64,000 bases of DNA, taken from the NCBI RefSeq assembly GCF_011022235.1, contig NZ_JAAIYP010000037.1:186001-250000 (forward strand), given 5' to 3'. The notes beneath the pieces were generated by a model. The model did not search any database. It was given only the letters and a program-made list of their open reading frames with translations, and was not told where the DNA came from. The DNA comes from Magnetospirillum aberrantis SpK (GTDB lineage: Bacteria; Pseudomonadota; Alphaproteobacteria; Rhodospirillales; Magnetospirillaceae). How positions within the stretch are numbered: the stretch's first letter is position 1; the number at the start of each line of letters is the position of its first letter. A program made the translations under genes and the position numbers. Shown piece by piece: positions 26,063 to 33,120 of this stretch.

Positions 26063-26078
26063 GTCCGGGCCGTGATCC

Positions 26079-26915
26079 CTAGAGGGCGAACTGGGCGTCC
26101 AGGTCGGCCACGGTCTTGCCGGTGCCGGTCACCGGCTTGTACGACCGGCGATCACCCTTGTACAGGACGCCGATATTGTAGCCGTCGTCCTGCAACAGCC
26201 GCTTGGCCGCCTCGGAAGCGTCGGTGGCCGGGGCGGTTTCCGTCTTGCGGACCACGTTCTTCCAGTCGCGCTGTTCCTCGCGGAAGGTGACGCAGGGGCT
26301 CATCACCGCGATGAACGAGAAGCCGGGATGGCGGATGCCCTCGGCGATCAGCGCGGCGGTGCCGTTGGGGTCGCCGGCGAAGGCGCGGGCCACGAAGTTC
26401 GCCCCGGCCGACAGCGCGATGGCCAGCGGGTTGAACGGCGTCAGGCCGGTGCCGCCGGGCGGAGCCATGGCGGAAGCGTCCCAGTCAGCCTCGGTGGTGG
26501 GCGAGGGCTGGCCCTTGGTCATGCCGTAGACGCGGTTGTCCATGACCACATAGGTCATGTCCACGTTGCGGCGGCATGAATGCAGGAAGTGGTTGCCGCC
26601 GATCGAGAAGCCGTCGCCATCGCCGCCGGCGACCAGGACGGTCAGGTCGGGACGGGCCAGCTTCAGGCCGGTGGCCACCACCAGCGAACGGCCGTGGATG
26701 GTGTGGAAGCCGTAGCAATTGGTGTAGGCCGGAATGCGCGACGAGCAGCCGATACCCGAAATCACCGCGGTATTGTGCGGCTCAAGGTTCAGGTCGGCGA
26801 ACGCCTTGGTGATGGAGGACAGCACGGCGTAGTCGCCGCAGCCCGGGCACCAGACCGGCTTGACCTCGGACTTGTAGTCCTTGGCGGTGTAGGTGATAGC
26901 GGTGCACTCGGTCAT
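26079..26915 (-). CDS. korB: 2-oxoacid:ferredoxin oxidoreductase beta subunit
   Basis: This 278-residue subunit binds thiamine diphosphate and an Fe-S cluster. PVWCPGCGDYAVLSSI with downstream Cys residues (GIGCSSRIP, NCYGFHT) and the ThDP/Mg motif LVAGGDGDGFSIGGNH...DNRVYGMTKGQ are plain. It pairs with the alpha subunit 3 bp upstream. Two-subunit enzymes of this architecture oxidise 2-oxoglutarate (or pyruvate) with CoA and reduce ferredoxin, or run in reverse. The choice of 2-oxoglutarate is from overall resemblance, not from a diagnostic residue. Confidence 0.9.
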   Translation of the reverse strand: MTECTAITYTAKDYKSEVKPVWCPGCGDYAVLSSITKAFADLNLEPHNTAVISGIGCSSRIPAYTNCYGFHTIHGRSLVVATGLKLARPDLTVLVAGGDGDGFSIGGNHFLHSCRRNVDMTYVVMDNRVYGMTKGQPSPTTEADWDASAMAPPGGTGLTPFNPLAIALSAGANFVARAFAGDPNGTAALIAEGIRHPGFSFIAVMSPCVTFREEQRDWKNVVRKTETAPATDASEAAKRLLQDDGYNIGVLYKGDRRSYKPVTGTGKTVADLDAQFAL

Positions 26916-26918
26916 GGC

Positions 26919-28655
26919 TTACTTCCCTCCCATGGCAAGAAGGCGCGAATGGATTTCGTGCGGGCGGAAGGGCAGCGGGCCGGCACGGTTGAGCAATTGG
27001 GTTTCCGGCAGGTCGTATTCAGCCCGCAGGTACTTGTGGAACTGTCCGGTCTGGGACATTTCCACCACCAGGGCCTTCTTGACGCCGGCCAGAGCCTTGC
27101 CCATGGCCTCGGGGCGGGAAGGTGCCAAAAGACGCAGAGAAATCAGCTTGGCCTTGATGCCGTCGGCACGGGCCCGTTCGACCGCCTCGCGGGCGGCGCC
27201 GGTGCTCGAACCCCAGGTGATGACGGCAAGTTCGCCTTCACCTTCGACGGTGGCCCAATGGTCGCCGTATTCGTGGCCGGTCAGCTTGCGCAGACGCTTG
27301 TCGGTTTGGGCGAAGTGGTCGCCCGCCTGCGACGACGGCAGACCGGTCTCGGTGTGCTCCAGACCGTCGGCGGTATACTGGCACCCCGGGGTGCCGGGCA
27401 CCGGCATGGGCGATACGCCGGTGTTGGTCAGGGCGTAACGCTTGAACGTCTCGCCCTCGGCCGGGCTTTGCGCGATCGAGCGCTTGCCGGTGAAGGCCAC
27501 GTCGGCCGGGGCCGGGATGATGCCGCGGCTTTGGCCCAGGGACTGTTCCGACAGGACGATGCACGGCGCCTGAAGGGTTTCCGCCAAATTCACCGCCCAT
27601 TGGGTGGTGAAGATGCAGTCGCCGATCGAGTTGGGCGCCACCACCAGATGGGGGGCGTCGCCATGCATGCCGTAAAGGGCGATGTTCAGGTCGGACTGTT
27701 CCGACTTGGTGGGGATGCCGGTGCTGGGGCCGCCGCGCTGGACGTCGACCACCACCACCGGGGTTTCGGACGCCAGCGACATGCCCAGCGCCTCGGTCAT
27801 CAGCGCCAGGCCGGGACCGGAGGTGGCGGTGATGGACGGCGCGCCGCCGAACGAGGCGCCGACACACATGTTGATGGAGGCCAATTCGTCCTCGGCCTGG
27901 ACGAAGGTGCCGCCGATCTTCGGCAACGCACCGGTCAGCCATTCCAGGATTTCAGTGGCCGGAGTGATGGGATAGGCGGCGCAGAAGGTGACACCGCCGC
28001 GCACGGCGCCAAGGCCGGCGCCTTCGTTGCCGGTGATGGACCAGCGCAGGGGCTTGTCGGAAACCGGGGGCAAACGCTTGGTGGTTCCCATGGAACCGGC
28101 CGCCTCGGCACCCTTCTTGACCGCGGCGACGGACGCTTCATAGGCGTCGGCGCGCTTCTTCTTGAGCGACTTGCCCAGAACCTCGGTCACGGTGTCGATG
28201 GGCAGGCCGATCAATTGGCAGATGGCGCCCAGGGCGATCATGTTGGGACGGCCGCCGGGAATTTCCTTGGCCAGATCCTTCATGGGCAATTCGACGATGC
28301 GGGCACCGGATTTGGCCATCACCTCGGGAACGTCGCCCTGAGTCGGGTCGGTGATGATGACGCATTTGGCGTCGAGCGGCAGCTCGGCGGCGAAGCGGTG
28401 CACGTTCTGCCAGTCGATGGCCAACAGAATCTCGGTGGTGTCGTCCACCGAGGTGACCGGTTCCGAGCTCAGCCGCACCAGGGCCGCGGCTTCGCCGCCA
28501 CGGATCTGCGGACCGGCGGAACGGCCGAACAACGCGTAATAGCCAGCGTCTGCGGCGGCGTCCAACAACATGTTGGCGGCGGTCATCACGCCGGCACCGC
28601 CACTGCCGCACATGGCAATGGAAACGGAACAGGAAGCACCAGCACTTCTGGTCAT
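26919..28655 (-). CDS. korA: 2-oxoacid:ferredoxin oxidoreductase alpha subunit (gamma-alpha fusion)
   Basis: This 578-residue protein is the fused gamma-alpha chain of a two-subunit 2-oxoacid:ferredoxin oxidoreductase. The N-terminal gamma part shows MCGSGGAGVMTAANMLLDAA and RSAGPQIRGGEAAALVRLSS. The alpha part begins near residue 210 (WSITGNEGAGLGAVRGGVTF, YPITPATEILEWL, ATSGPGLALMTEALGMSLAS, QRGGPSTGIPTKSEQSDLN). I start at ATG 28655 behind a GGGGGTATGAAG stretch, rejecting an ATG 135 bp upstream. It heads the korA-korB-orf158 operon, divergent from the ferredoxin gene. Confidence 0.9.
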   Translation of the reverse strand: MTRSAGASCSVSIAMCGSGGAGVMTAANMLLDAAADAGYYALFGRSAGPQIRGGEAAALVRLSSEPVTSVDDTTEILLAIDWQNVHRFAAELPLDAKCVIITDPTQGDVPEVMAKSGARIVELPMKDLAKEIPGGRPNMIALGAICQLIGLPIDTVTEVLGKSLKKKRADAYEASVAAVKKGAEAAGSMGTTKRLPPVSDKPLRWSITGNEGAGLGAVRGGVTFCAAYPITPATEILEWLTGALPKIGGTFVQAEDELASINMCVGASFGGAPSITATSGPGLALMTEALGMSLASETPVVVVDVQRGGPSTGIPTKSEQSDLNIALYGMHGDAPHLVVAPNSIGDCIFTTQWAVNLAETLQAPCIVLSEQSLGQSRGIIPAPADVAFTGKRSIAQSPAEGETFKRYALTNTGVSPMPVPGTPGCQYTADGLEHTETGLPSSQAGDHFAQTDKRLRKLTGHEYGDHWATVEGEGELAVITWGSSTGAAREAVERARADGIKAKLISLRLLAPSRPEAMGKALAGVKKALVVEMSQTGQFHKYLRAEYDLPETQLLNRAGPLPFRPHEIHSRLLAMGGK

Positions 28656-28982
28656 GTCTTCATACCCCCGAAAGGCCCACGTCGGATGGGCCCAGCCATA
28701 GTTTGACCTCTCAACGATCGGGCGCGCGCCGCGAGTTCCTCGTCTGTCGCAGACCCTAGGGACCGGCGGGCGAAGACAGGCGCCCAACACCGGAGAGCAG
28801 GATCATACCCGTGCCTTCGGGCAGGTGCACGCGCGAAATGTTGATGCCCTGAGTATGGGGTGCCGCGACATTTCATTAAAAGGTGAATTGTCATTGTCAA
28901 GGCGGGGTCGCGGGGGCTATACGCAAAGCAGTTGGGTTGCCATCCGGGCTGCCCGATGGGGGAAATCGAGAGAGGTAGAACC
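28656..28982. promoter_or_regulatory. Divergent promoter region of kor operon and ferredoxin gene
   Basis: This 327-bp gap holds no gene. Toward the ferredoxin, TTGTCA (28894-28899) is 18 bp from TATACG (28918-28923), a fair sigma-70-type promoter. On the opposite strand TTGACA (28900-28895) overlaps the same bases, so a kor promoter may be back to back with it. The assignment is by pattern only. Confidence 0.4.
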
Positions 28983-29222
28983 ATGTCTCTGAAGATCACC
29001 GACGATTGCACCAGCTGCGATGCGTGCGTTTCCGTCTGCCCGAACCAGGCCATTTCGGCCGGTGACGTGATCTATGTGATCGACGCCAACCGTTGCTCCG
29101 AGTGCGTCGGCGCCGAGGATAGCCCCCAGTGCCAGTTGGTCTGCCCGGCTGACTGCATCGTCGCGGGTCTGGCGGAAAGCCAGGACGCGCTGATGGCCAA
29201 GTACAAGGCGCTGCACGCCTGA
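28983..29222 (+). CDS. 2[4Fe-4S] ferredoxin (YfhL/Alvin type)
   Basis: This 79-residue ferredoxin has two [4Fe-4S] motifs: CTSCDACVSVCP and CSECVGAEDSPQCQLVCP. The second has the long insertion between the second and third Cys and the C-terminal helix typical of the Allochromatium/YfhL type, which has very low potential. I start at ATG 28983, behind gagagagg; an upstream in-frame ATG at 28932 is unlikely. Being divergent from korAB, it is the likely electron partner of that enzyme. Confidence 0.93.
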   Translation: MSLKITDDCTSCDACVSVCPNQAISAGDVIYVIDANRCSECVGAEDSPQCQLVCPADCIVAGLAESQDALMAKYKALHA

Positions 29223-29261
29223 TCCCAGGCTACGCCTTCGGCCACGCGGTCGATTGATGTG

Positions 29262-29300
29262 AAAACCCCTGGCGCGGTCGCTGCGCCAGGGGTTTTTCGT
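29262..29300 (+). terminator. Rho-independent terminator of ferredoxin gene
   Basis: A 14-bp perfect stem (29262-29275 with 29283-29296), AAAACCCCTGGCGC paired with GCGCCAGGGGTTTT, encloses a 7-nt loop and runs into a T tract. It lies 40 bp after the ferredoxin stop. The A tract on the other side would also let it act on minus-strand transcripts. Confidence 0.9.
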
Positions 29301-29425
29301 TGTCTGGAAACAAGGGGAAGGGAGGGAGCTCGGCCCCCCGAAACTCCCTCCCTTTTCCCGCCTCACGGGGGTGTCCTGTCGGAGATGGAGGCGGGAACGT
29401 GTTCCGTGGCGGCGTGTCCCTGGGC

Positions 29426-29830
29426 TCAGGCCGCACAGGGGTGCGCGCAGCGGGCGGCATAGGTGTCGGTGTCGCTGCCGCGCAGGTGCGACACCAGAAA
29501 GCACACCAGATTGAGCAGCAGCATGGCTGATATGTCGGAACCGCCAGCCAAGGATTGGGCGAGGTAATCAAGCACCTCGGTCATGCGGCGGTGTTCGCCC
29601 TCGTGCTGGATGCGCAGGTCATCTGGATGGCTGGCCAACAACCGGGACTCGATTTCGAACTGCATGGCGAATTGCTGACGCAACAGCGGCAGCATGAATG
29701 CCGCCACCCGCCGGTTGTCCTCGGGCGTGTCGACTTCGTTCAACTGGTTGATGGCTTCGATGGTCAGGCCGTGGCCGTTGTCGATGGCATCTATGCCAAG
29801 CGTGAAATGTTCGTTCCAGGAGATCAGCAT
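29426..29830 (-). CDS. Hemerythrin-like protein lacking one canonical His
   Basis: This 134-residue single-domain protein has the hemerythrin layout: W at residue 5, DNGHGLTIEAINQL (first His), QFEIESRLL, HEGEHRRM (two His) and SHLRGSDTD (last His and Asp). In canonical hemerythrins the third segment begins with His (HFxxEE); here that position is Gln, so one iron ligand is missing. O2 or NO binding by an ordinary diiron site is therefore uncertain. The C-terminus ends in a short Cys-containing tail (RCAHPCAA). It stands alone. Confidence 0.8.
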   Translation of the reverse strand: MLISWNEHFTLGIDAIDNGHGLTIEAINQLNEVDTPEDNRRVAAFMLPLLRQQFAMQFEIESRLLASHPDDLRIQHEGEHRRMTEVLDYLAQSLAGGSDISAMLLLNLVCFLVSHLRGSDTDTYAARCAHPCAA

Positions 29831-29937
29831 GTTTTCCGTCCAGGCGGTGGCGTTGCCGTGGTGCGGGGAAAATGCTTCCTGAGGGCGCTGTGCGCAATCG
29901 GGTGTAAACCGGAGATAACTTACTTTTAGAGTTTTTA

Positions 29938-30207
29938 CTATGTACTTATATTAACGCATGGGTTCTTTACCTTATGGCTTTCGTCATAAGTACAGTTCGC
30001 CTCACTCTTGAGCGGTTCTAGTGAAAGGGTGTATTGCCGCCCGCTGTCGTCATGAATGACGGGCGGTGGTGGAGGGGAGACGGAAAGGCTTGTCGCCTCT
30101 TGCCCGGTGCGGGCGGCGGTTTGGGCCTCGGCGACCAGTTCGTCCCCCGGCCAGCGGCCGGGGGTGGCACCGATGCGGATCAGATCCAACTGCGCGTCGT
30201 TGGCCAA
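29938..30207 (-). CDS. Possible small ORF directly after homospermidine synthase
   Basis: A frame of 89 codons could start at TTG 30207, one base after the hss stop. Codon third positions are GC-rich over the first 60 codons (DAQLDLIRIGATPGRWPGDE), as in real genes here, with a Pro-run SPPPPPVIHDD after them. The last 20 codons fall into AT-richer sequence. There is no recognisable family, and translation would depend on coupling to hss. It is a weak call. Confidence 0.3.
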   Translation of the reverse strand: MANDAQLDLIRIGATPGRWPGDELVAEAQTAARTGQEATSLSVSPPPPPVIHDDSGRQYTLSLEPLKSEANCTYDESHKVKNPCVNIST

Positions 30208-30208
30208 C

Positions 30209-31621
30209 TCAGCACACGCGCACGTTCTTGAACTGCCACGGGTCGTCGTGGTCCAGATCCTCGGGGAACAACTGGCCGCGGCCGGCAAGTGGCGTCCAAT
30301 CGGTGTAGGCGCCGACCACCGGCCCCAGATAGGGGGTGGCGATCTCCAGGATGCGCTGGAAGTCCACGTCCTCGGGTTCGACCATGCCGCGCTGGGGGTT
30401 TTCCAGCGCCCACACCATGCCGCCCAGCACCGAGGCGGTGACCTGAAGGCTGGTGGCGGTGTTGTGCGGCGCGAGATCGCGGGCCTCGTCGATGGACAAT
30501 TGCGAACCGAACCAATAGGCGCCCTTGTCGTGTCCGGCCAGCAACACGCCCAATTCGTCGATGCCGTCCACGATCTCGCGGCCCATCAGGCGGATTTCGG
30601 GCTGTATTTCCCAATTCTTGCCGGCCAGTTCGTGCAGCGAGGTCACCGCGTCGTCGCACGGGTGATAGGCGTAATGCACGGTCGGGCGATACCGCACGTC
30701 GTCGCCATCGCGCACCGTGTAGAAATCGGCGGTCGAGATGGATTCCGAATGGGTGATGAGGAAGCCGTGGAAGTTCCCTTCACGGGGGGTCCAGGTGCGG
30801 ACGCGGGTGCTGGCGCCGGGACGCATCAGATAGATGGCGGCGTCGCAGCCGAAATCGTGGCGCTGGGCGTCGTCGGGCCAATGGCGTTCGTGGGTGCCCC
30901 AGCCCAATTCGGCCGGCTGGCAACCTTCACCGACGAAGCCGTCGATGGACCAGGTGTTGACGAATTCGCCGACCTTTTTCGGAACGTTGGCCACCTGGGT
31001 GTCGCGTTCGGCCACATGTATGGTCTTGACGCCCAAGCGTTCGGCCAGTTCCGCCCATTCCTCGCGGGTTTCCGGCTCGTCCACGTCCAGGCCGGAATCG
31101 CGGGCGATGTCCAACAAGCCCTGTTTGATGAAATGGCTGACCAATCCGGGATTGGCGCCATGGGTCAGCACCGCCGTCGGCTTGCGGGGGCCACCCTTGG
31201 CCCTGAGCTTGAGCGCCTGTTCGCGCAAGGCGTAATTGGAGCGCAGGGACGGCGACAGCGACGGGTCGGTATAGCCGCCGGCCCACGGTTCGATGCAGGT
31301 GTCGAGGTAAAGCGCCCCGCGTTCCCAGCACAATTCGATCAGCGCCAGCGAGGAAACATCCACCGAGACGTTCAACAGGAAGTCGCCGTCGCCCAGCAGG
31401 TGGGTCAGGTTCTGACGGTAATTGTCGGGCGTCAGCGGGTTGATGATGAAGCGGATGCCGTATTTCTCGGCCACGTCGCGGCCCCGCTCGTCGGCGGTGA
31501 TGATGGTGATCCGCGACGGATCCATGTCGAAATGACGCAGGATCAAAGGCAGGCTGCCCTGACCGATGCTGCCGAAGCCGATGATGACCAGCTGGCCGGC
31601 AAAGGTGGCGTGCTTGCTCAT
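30209..31621 (-). CDS. hss: Homospermidine synthase
   Basis: This 470-residue NAD-dependent enzyme makes sym-homospermidine from two putrescines, or from putrescine and spermidine, and is common in alphaproteobacteria. The Rossmann motif LVIIGFGSIGQGSLPLIL is at the N-terminus; LTHGANPGLVSHFIKQGLLD and DIARDSGLDVDEPETREEWA follow, with HESSIS-type LITHSESISTADFY and VHYAYHPCDD in the second half. Length fits the family. GAGGAG lies just before the ATG. It is downstream of agmatinase, which makes putrescine, but is separated by a 569-bp leader with its own promoter candidate. Confidence 0.93.
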   Translation of the reverse strand: MSKHATFAGQLVIIGFGSIGQGSLPLILRHFDMDPSRITIITADERGRDVAEKYGIRFIINPLTPDNYRQNLTHLLGDGDFLLNVSVDVSSLALIELCWERGALYLDTCIEPWAGGYTDPSLSPSLRSNYALREQALKLRAKGGPRKPTAVLTHGANPGLVSHFIKQGLLDIARDSGLDVDEPETREEWAELAERLGVKTIHVAERDTQVANVPKKVGEFVNTWSIDGFVGEGCQPAELGWGTHERHWPDDAQRHDFGCDAAIYLMRPGASTRVRTWTPREGNFHGFLITHSESISTADFYTVRDGDDVRYRPTVHYAYHPCDDAVTSLHELAGKNWEIQPEIRLMGREIVDGIDELGVLLAGHDKGAYWFGSQLSIDEARDLAPHNTATSLQVTASVLGGMVWALENPQRGMVEPEDVDFQRILEIATPYLGPVVGAYTDWTPLAGRGQLFPEDLDHDDPWQFKNVRVC

Positions 31622-31757
31622 TTCCTGAAACTCCTCTTCAACGATTCTGACCTCTCGGCCTGTTGTTTGCGCGATGGGGATATGGTGGGCCGCGGCCCGT
31701 TGTCTTCAAAAGCATCTTTCCACCGATGCGGATTCGCACCGATGACGGATGAAAGGC

Positions 31758-31784
31758 TTATGGTTTGAAACGCTTGTGGCGCAT
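31758..31784 (-). CDS. Candidate leader mini-ORF 2 (MRHKRFKP)
   Basis: Eight codons encode MRHKRFKP followed by TAA. AGGAGG (31798-31793) is 8 bp before the ATG, a near-ideal ribosome site. The peptide is strongly basic. It lies in the leader about 135 nt upstream of hss. It is supported only by its ribosome site and position. Confidence 0.4.
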   Translation of the reverse strand: MRHKRFKP

Positions 31785-31862
31785 GGCCGGAACCTCCTCG
31801 CGGCGGCGAGACGACGGGGCGCGTCCTCCGGGACATCGGTTCCCAGGAACGCGGCTCGACGG

Positions 31863-31911
31863 GACGACAGCGGGGGCGGGACGCGAAAAGGCGCGTTCCC
31901 CGACTGTCGTC
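31863..31911 (-). promoter_or_regulatory. Strong hairpin at the end of leader mini-ORF 1
   Basis: GACGACAG (31863-31870) pairs with CTGTCGTC (31904-31911), and CGGGG (31871-31875) with CCCCG (31898-31902), giving a 13-bp stem with a one-base bulge. The stop codon of mini-ORF 1 (31912-31910) overlaps the foot of the stem, so a ribosome at the end of that ORF would open or mask it. Confidence 0.6.
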
Positions 31912-31966
31912 AGATACTGGAAATATTGATGAGGATCGGGTTATTCCCGTGGGTCGTAACGACCAT
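31910..31966 (-). CDS. Candidate leader mini-ORF 1 (18 residues)
   Basis: Eighteen codons from ATG 31966 encode MVVTTHGNNPILINISSI, ending at TGA. GGGAGG lies 5 bp before the start, stronger than at many genes in this window. The stop codon coincides with the foot of the long hairpin. The layout is that of a leader peptide; translation and function are unproven. Confidence 0.45.
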   Translation of the reverse strand: MVVTTHGNNPILINISSI

Positions 31967-32130
31967 GTCCACCTCCCTTAAGGGGCTGCCGGCCCACCTG
32001 ACCGACTCTCCACCGAAAAGGACGCGTCCGTCGTTGCTTGACCCCCTGGCCGGAAAATCCTGGCCACCCACTGGCTAAACGGCGAATCGCCGCAAGGGCC
32101 ATAGGCACGTGCGTTATGCGTCTGACAAGG

Positions 32131-32159
32131 TATATACCCGCTGTCCTCGTGGGGATCAA
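32131..32159 (-). promoter_or_regulatory. Sigma-70-type promoter for hss leader
   Basis: On the minus strand TTGATC (32159-32154) is separated by exactly 17 bp from TATATA (32136-32131). It lies just after the agmatinase stop and predicts a transcript start near 32124. This would let hss be transcribed independently of the upstream speB gene. Confidence 0.55.
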
Positions 32160-32190
32160 GCCCGATTAATGGTAGGCGTTCCCCAGCGAC

Positions 32191-33093
32191 CTACCGGGAA
32201 TGGGGGCGGGGCAGGTGCGACAGATAGGCCCAGGCGACCGACGCCGCGGCCAGGGCGGTGGTTTCGGCGTGGTCGAAAGGCGGTGCCACCTCGACCACGT
32301 CCATGCCGCGCCAGTCCATTCCGTCCAGCCGGTTCAAGATGCCCATGGCCTGCCAACTGGCCAGTCCCCCCACCTCGGGCGTGCCGGTGCCGGGGGCGAA
32401 GGCGGGGTCCAGGGCGTCGATGTCGAACGACAGATAGGCAGGGCATCCGCCCACCACGGCGCGAATGCGTTCGGCCACCGCCGCCGGGTTGGACAGGTGC
32501 ACCTGTTCCGCCGTGACGACGGTGACGCCCTTGGCCGGTGCCCATTCGGCCACGGCGTTTTGCACCGGGCTGCGGATGCCGATCTGGATCATGCGGGTGG
32601 GATCGACCAGTCCTTCCTCGATCACATGCCACATCACCGAACCATGGGCCAGCACCTGTCCGAAATTGTCGGGCCAGGTGTCCACATGCGCGTCGAAATG
32701 CACCAGGGCCAGCGGTTCGCCCACCTTTTTCCGCAAGGCCCGCAACAGCGGCAAGGTGACGGTGTGGTCGCCGCCCAGCGTCACCAGATGGGAAAACGCT
32801 GTAGCCTGACGCTCGATCAGCGCCAGCGAGGCGGGGATGTCGCCCAAGGCCACGGCGAAGTCGCCCAGATCGGCGATTCCCATGGCCGAAGGGTCGCGCC
32901 AGTTGGCCGGGTTCTCGCCGTCCACCAGCATGCGGCTGGCGGCGCGGATGGCGTTGGGGGCCAGCCGGGCGCCGGGGCGGTTGGTGGTGCCCAGGTCGAA
33001 CGGAATTCCCGCGACCACCACGGGGGCGTCGGCGTCGCGGTTGGTGGTGCCCAGGAAAGTCGGGGGCAGTGCGAAAGTGGGCGTGGCGGCCAT
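32191..33093 (-). CDS. speB: Agmatinase/ureohydrolase
   Basis: This 300-residue binuclear-manganese ureohydrolase has the family motifs in order: TLGGDHTVTLPLL, ALVHFDAHVDTW (DAHxD) and LSFDIDALDPAFAPGTGTPE (DxDxxDP). GIPFDLGTTNRPGARLAPNA is typical of agmatinase-like enzymes. It would release urea and putrescine from agmatine, supplying the homospermidine synthase encoded downstream. Related guanidino-acid ureohydrolases share these motifs, so the exact substrate is inferred from that neighbour. It follows the SAF-type protein gene by 27 bp. Confidence 0.87.
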   Translation of the reverse strand: MAATPTFALPPTFLGTTNRDADAPVVVAGIPFDLGTTNRPGARLAPNAIRAASRMLVDGENPANWRDPSAMGIADLGDFAVALGDIPASLALIERQATAFSHLVTLGGDHTVTLPLLRALRKKVGEPLALVHFDAHVDTWPDNFGQVLAHGSVMWHVIEEGLVDPTRMIQIGIRSPVQNAVAEWAPAKGVTVVTAEQVHLSNPAAVAERIRAVVGGCPAYLSFDIDALDPAFAPGTGTPEVGGLASWQAMGILNRLDGMDWRGMDVVEVAPPFDHAETTALAAASVAWAYLSHLPRPHSR

Positions 33094-33120
33094 GGAATTG
33101 CTTTCGACGACAAAAGACGT

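Larger units (their letters stand above)
31622..32123 (-). promoter_or_regulatory. Long structured 5' leader of homospermidine synthase
   Basis: About 500 nt separate the promoter candidate from the hss start. The leader holds two mini-ORFs, each with a strong ribosome site (31966-31910 and 31784-31758), a long hairpin starting at the first mini-ORF's stop (31911-31863), a GGGCCGCGGCCC palindrome (31690-31701) and a CATCGGTG direct repeat near 31720-31750. The arrangement resembles translation- or ligand-dependent leaders, and polyamine sensing is a natural guess. A known alphaproteobacterial leader class upstream of polyamine genes (Rfam speF) should be tested. Confidence 0.5.

Noticed and set aside
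26580-28706. 708-codon open frame antisense to korAB
   Set aside because: It is fully antisense to two well-supported genes, with shadow-like composition and no ribosome site.
31749-32078. 109-codon frame on the plus strand in the hss leader
   Set aside because: It has no ribosome site or domain and is antisense to the structured leader, which explains the sequence better.
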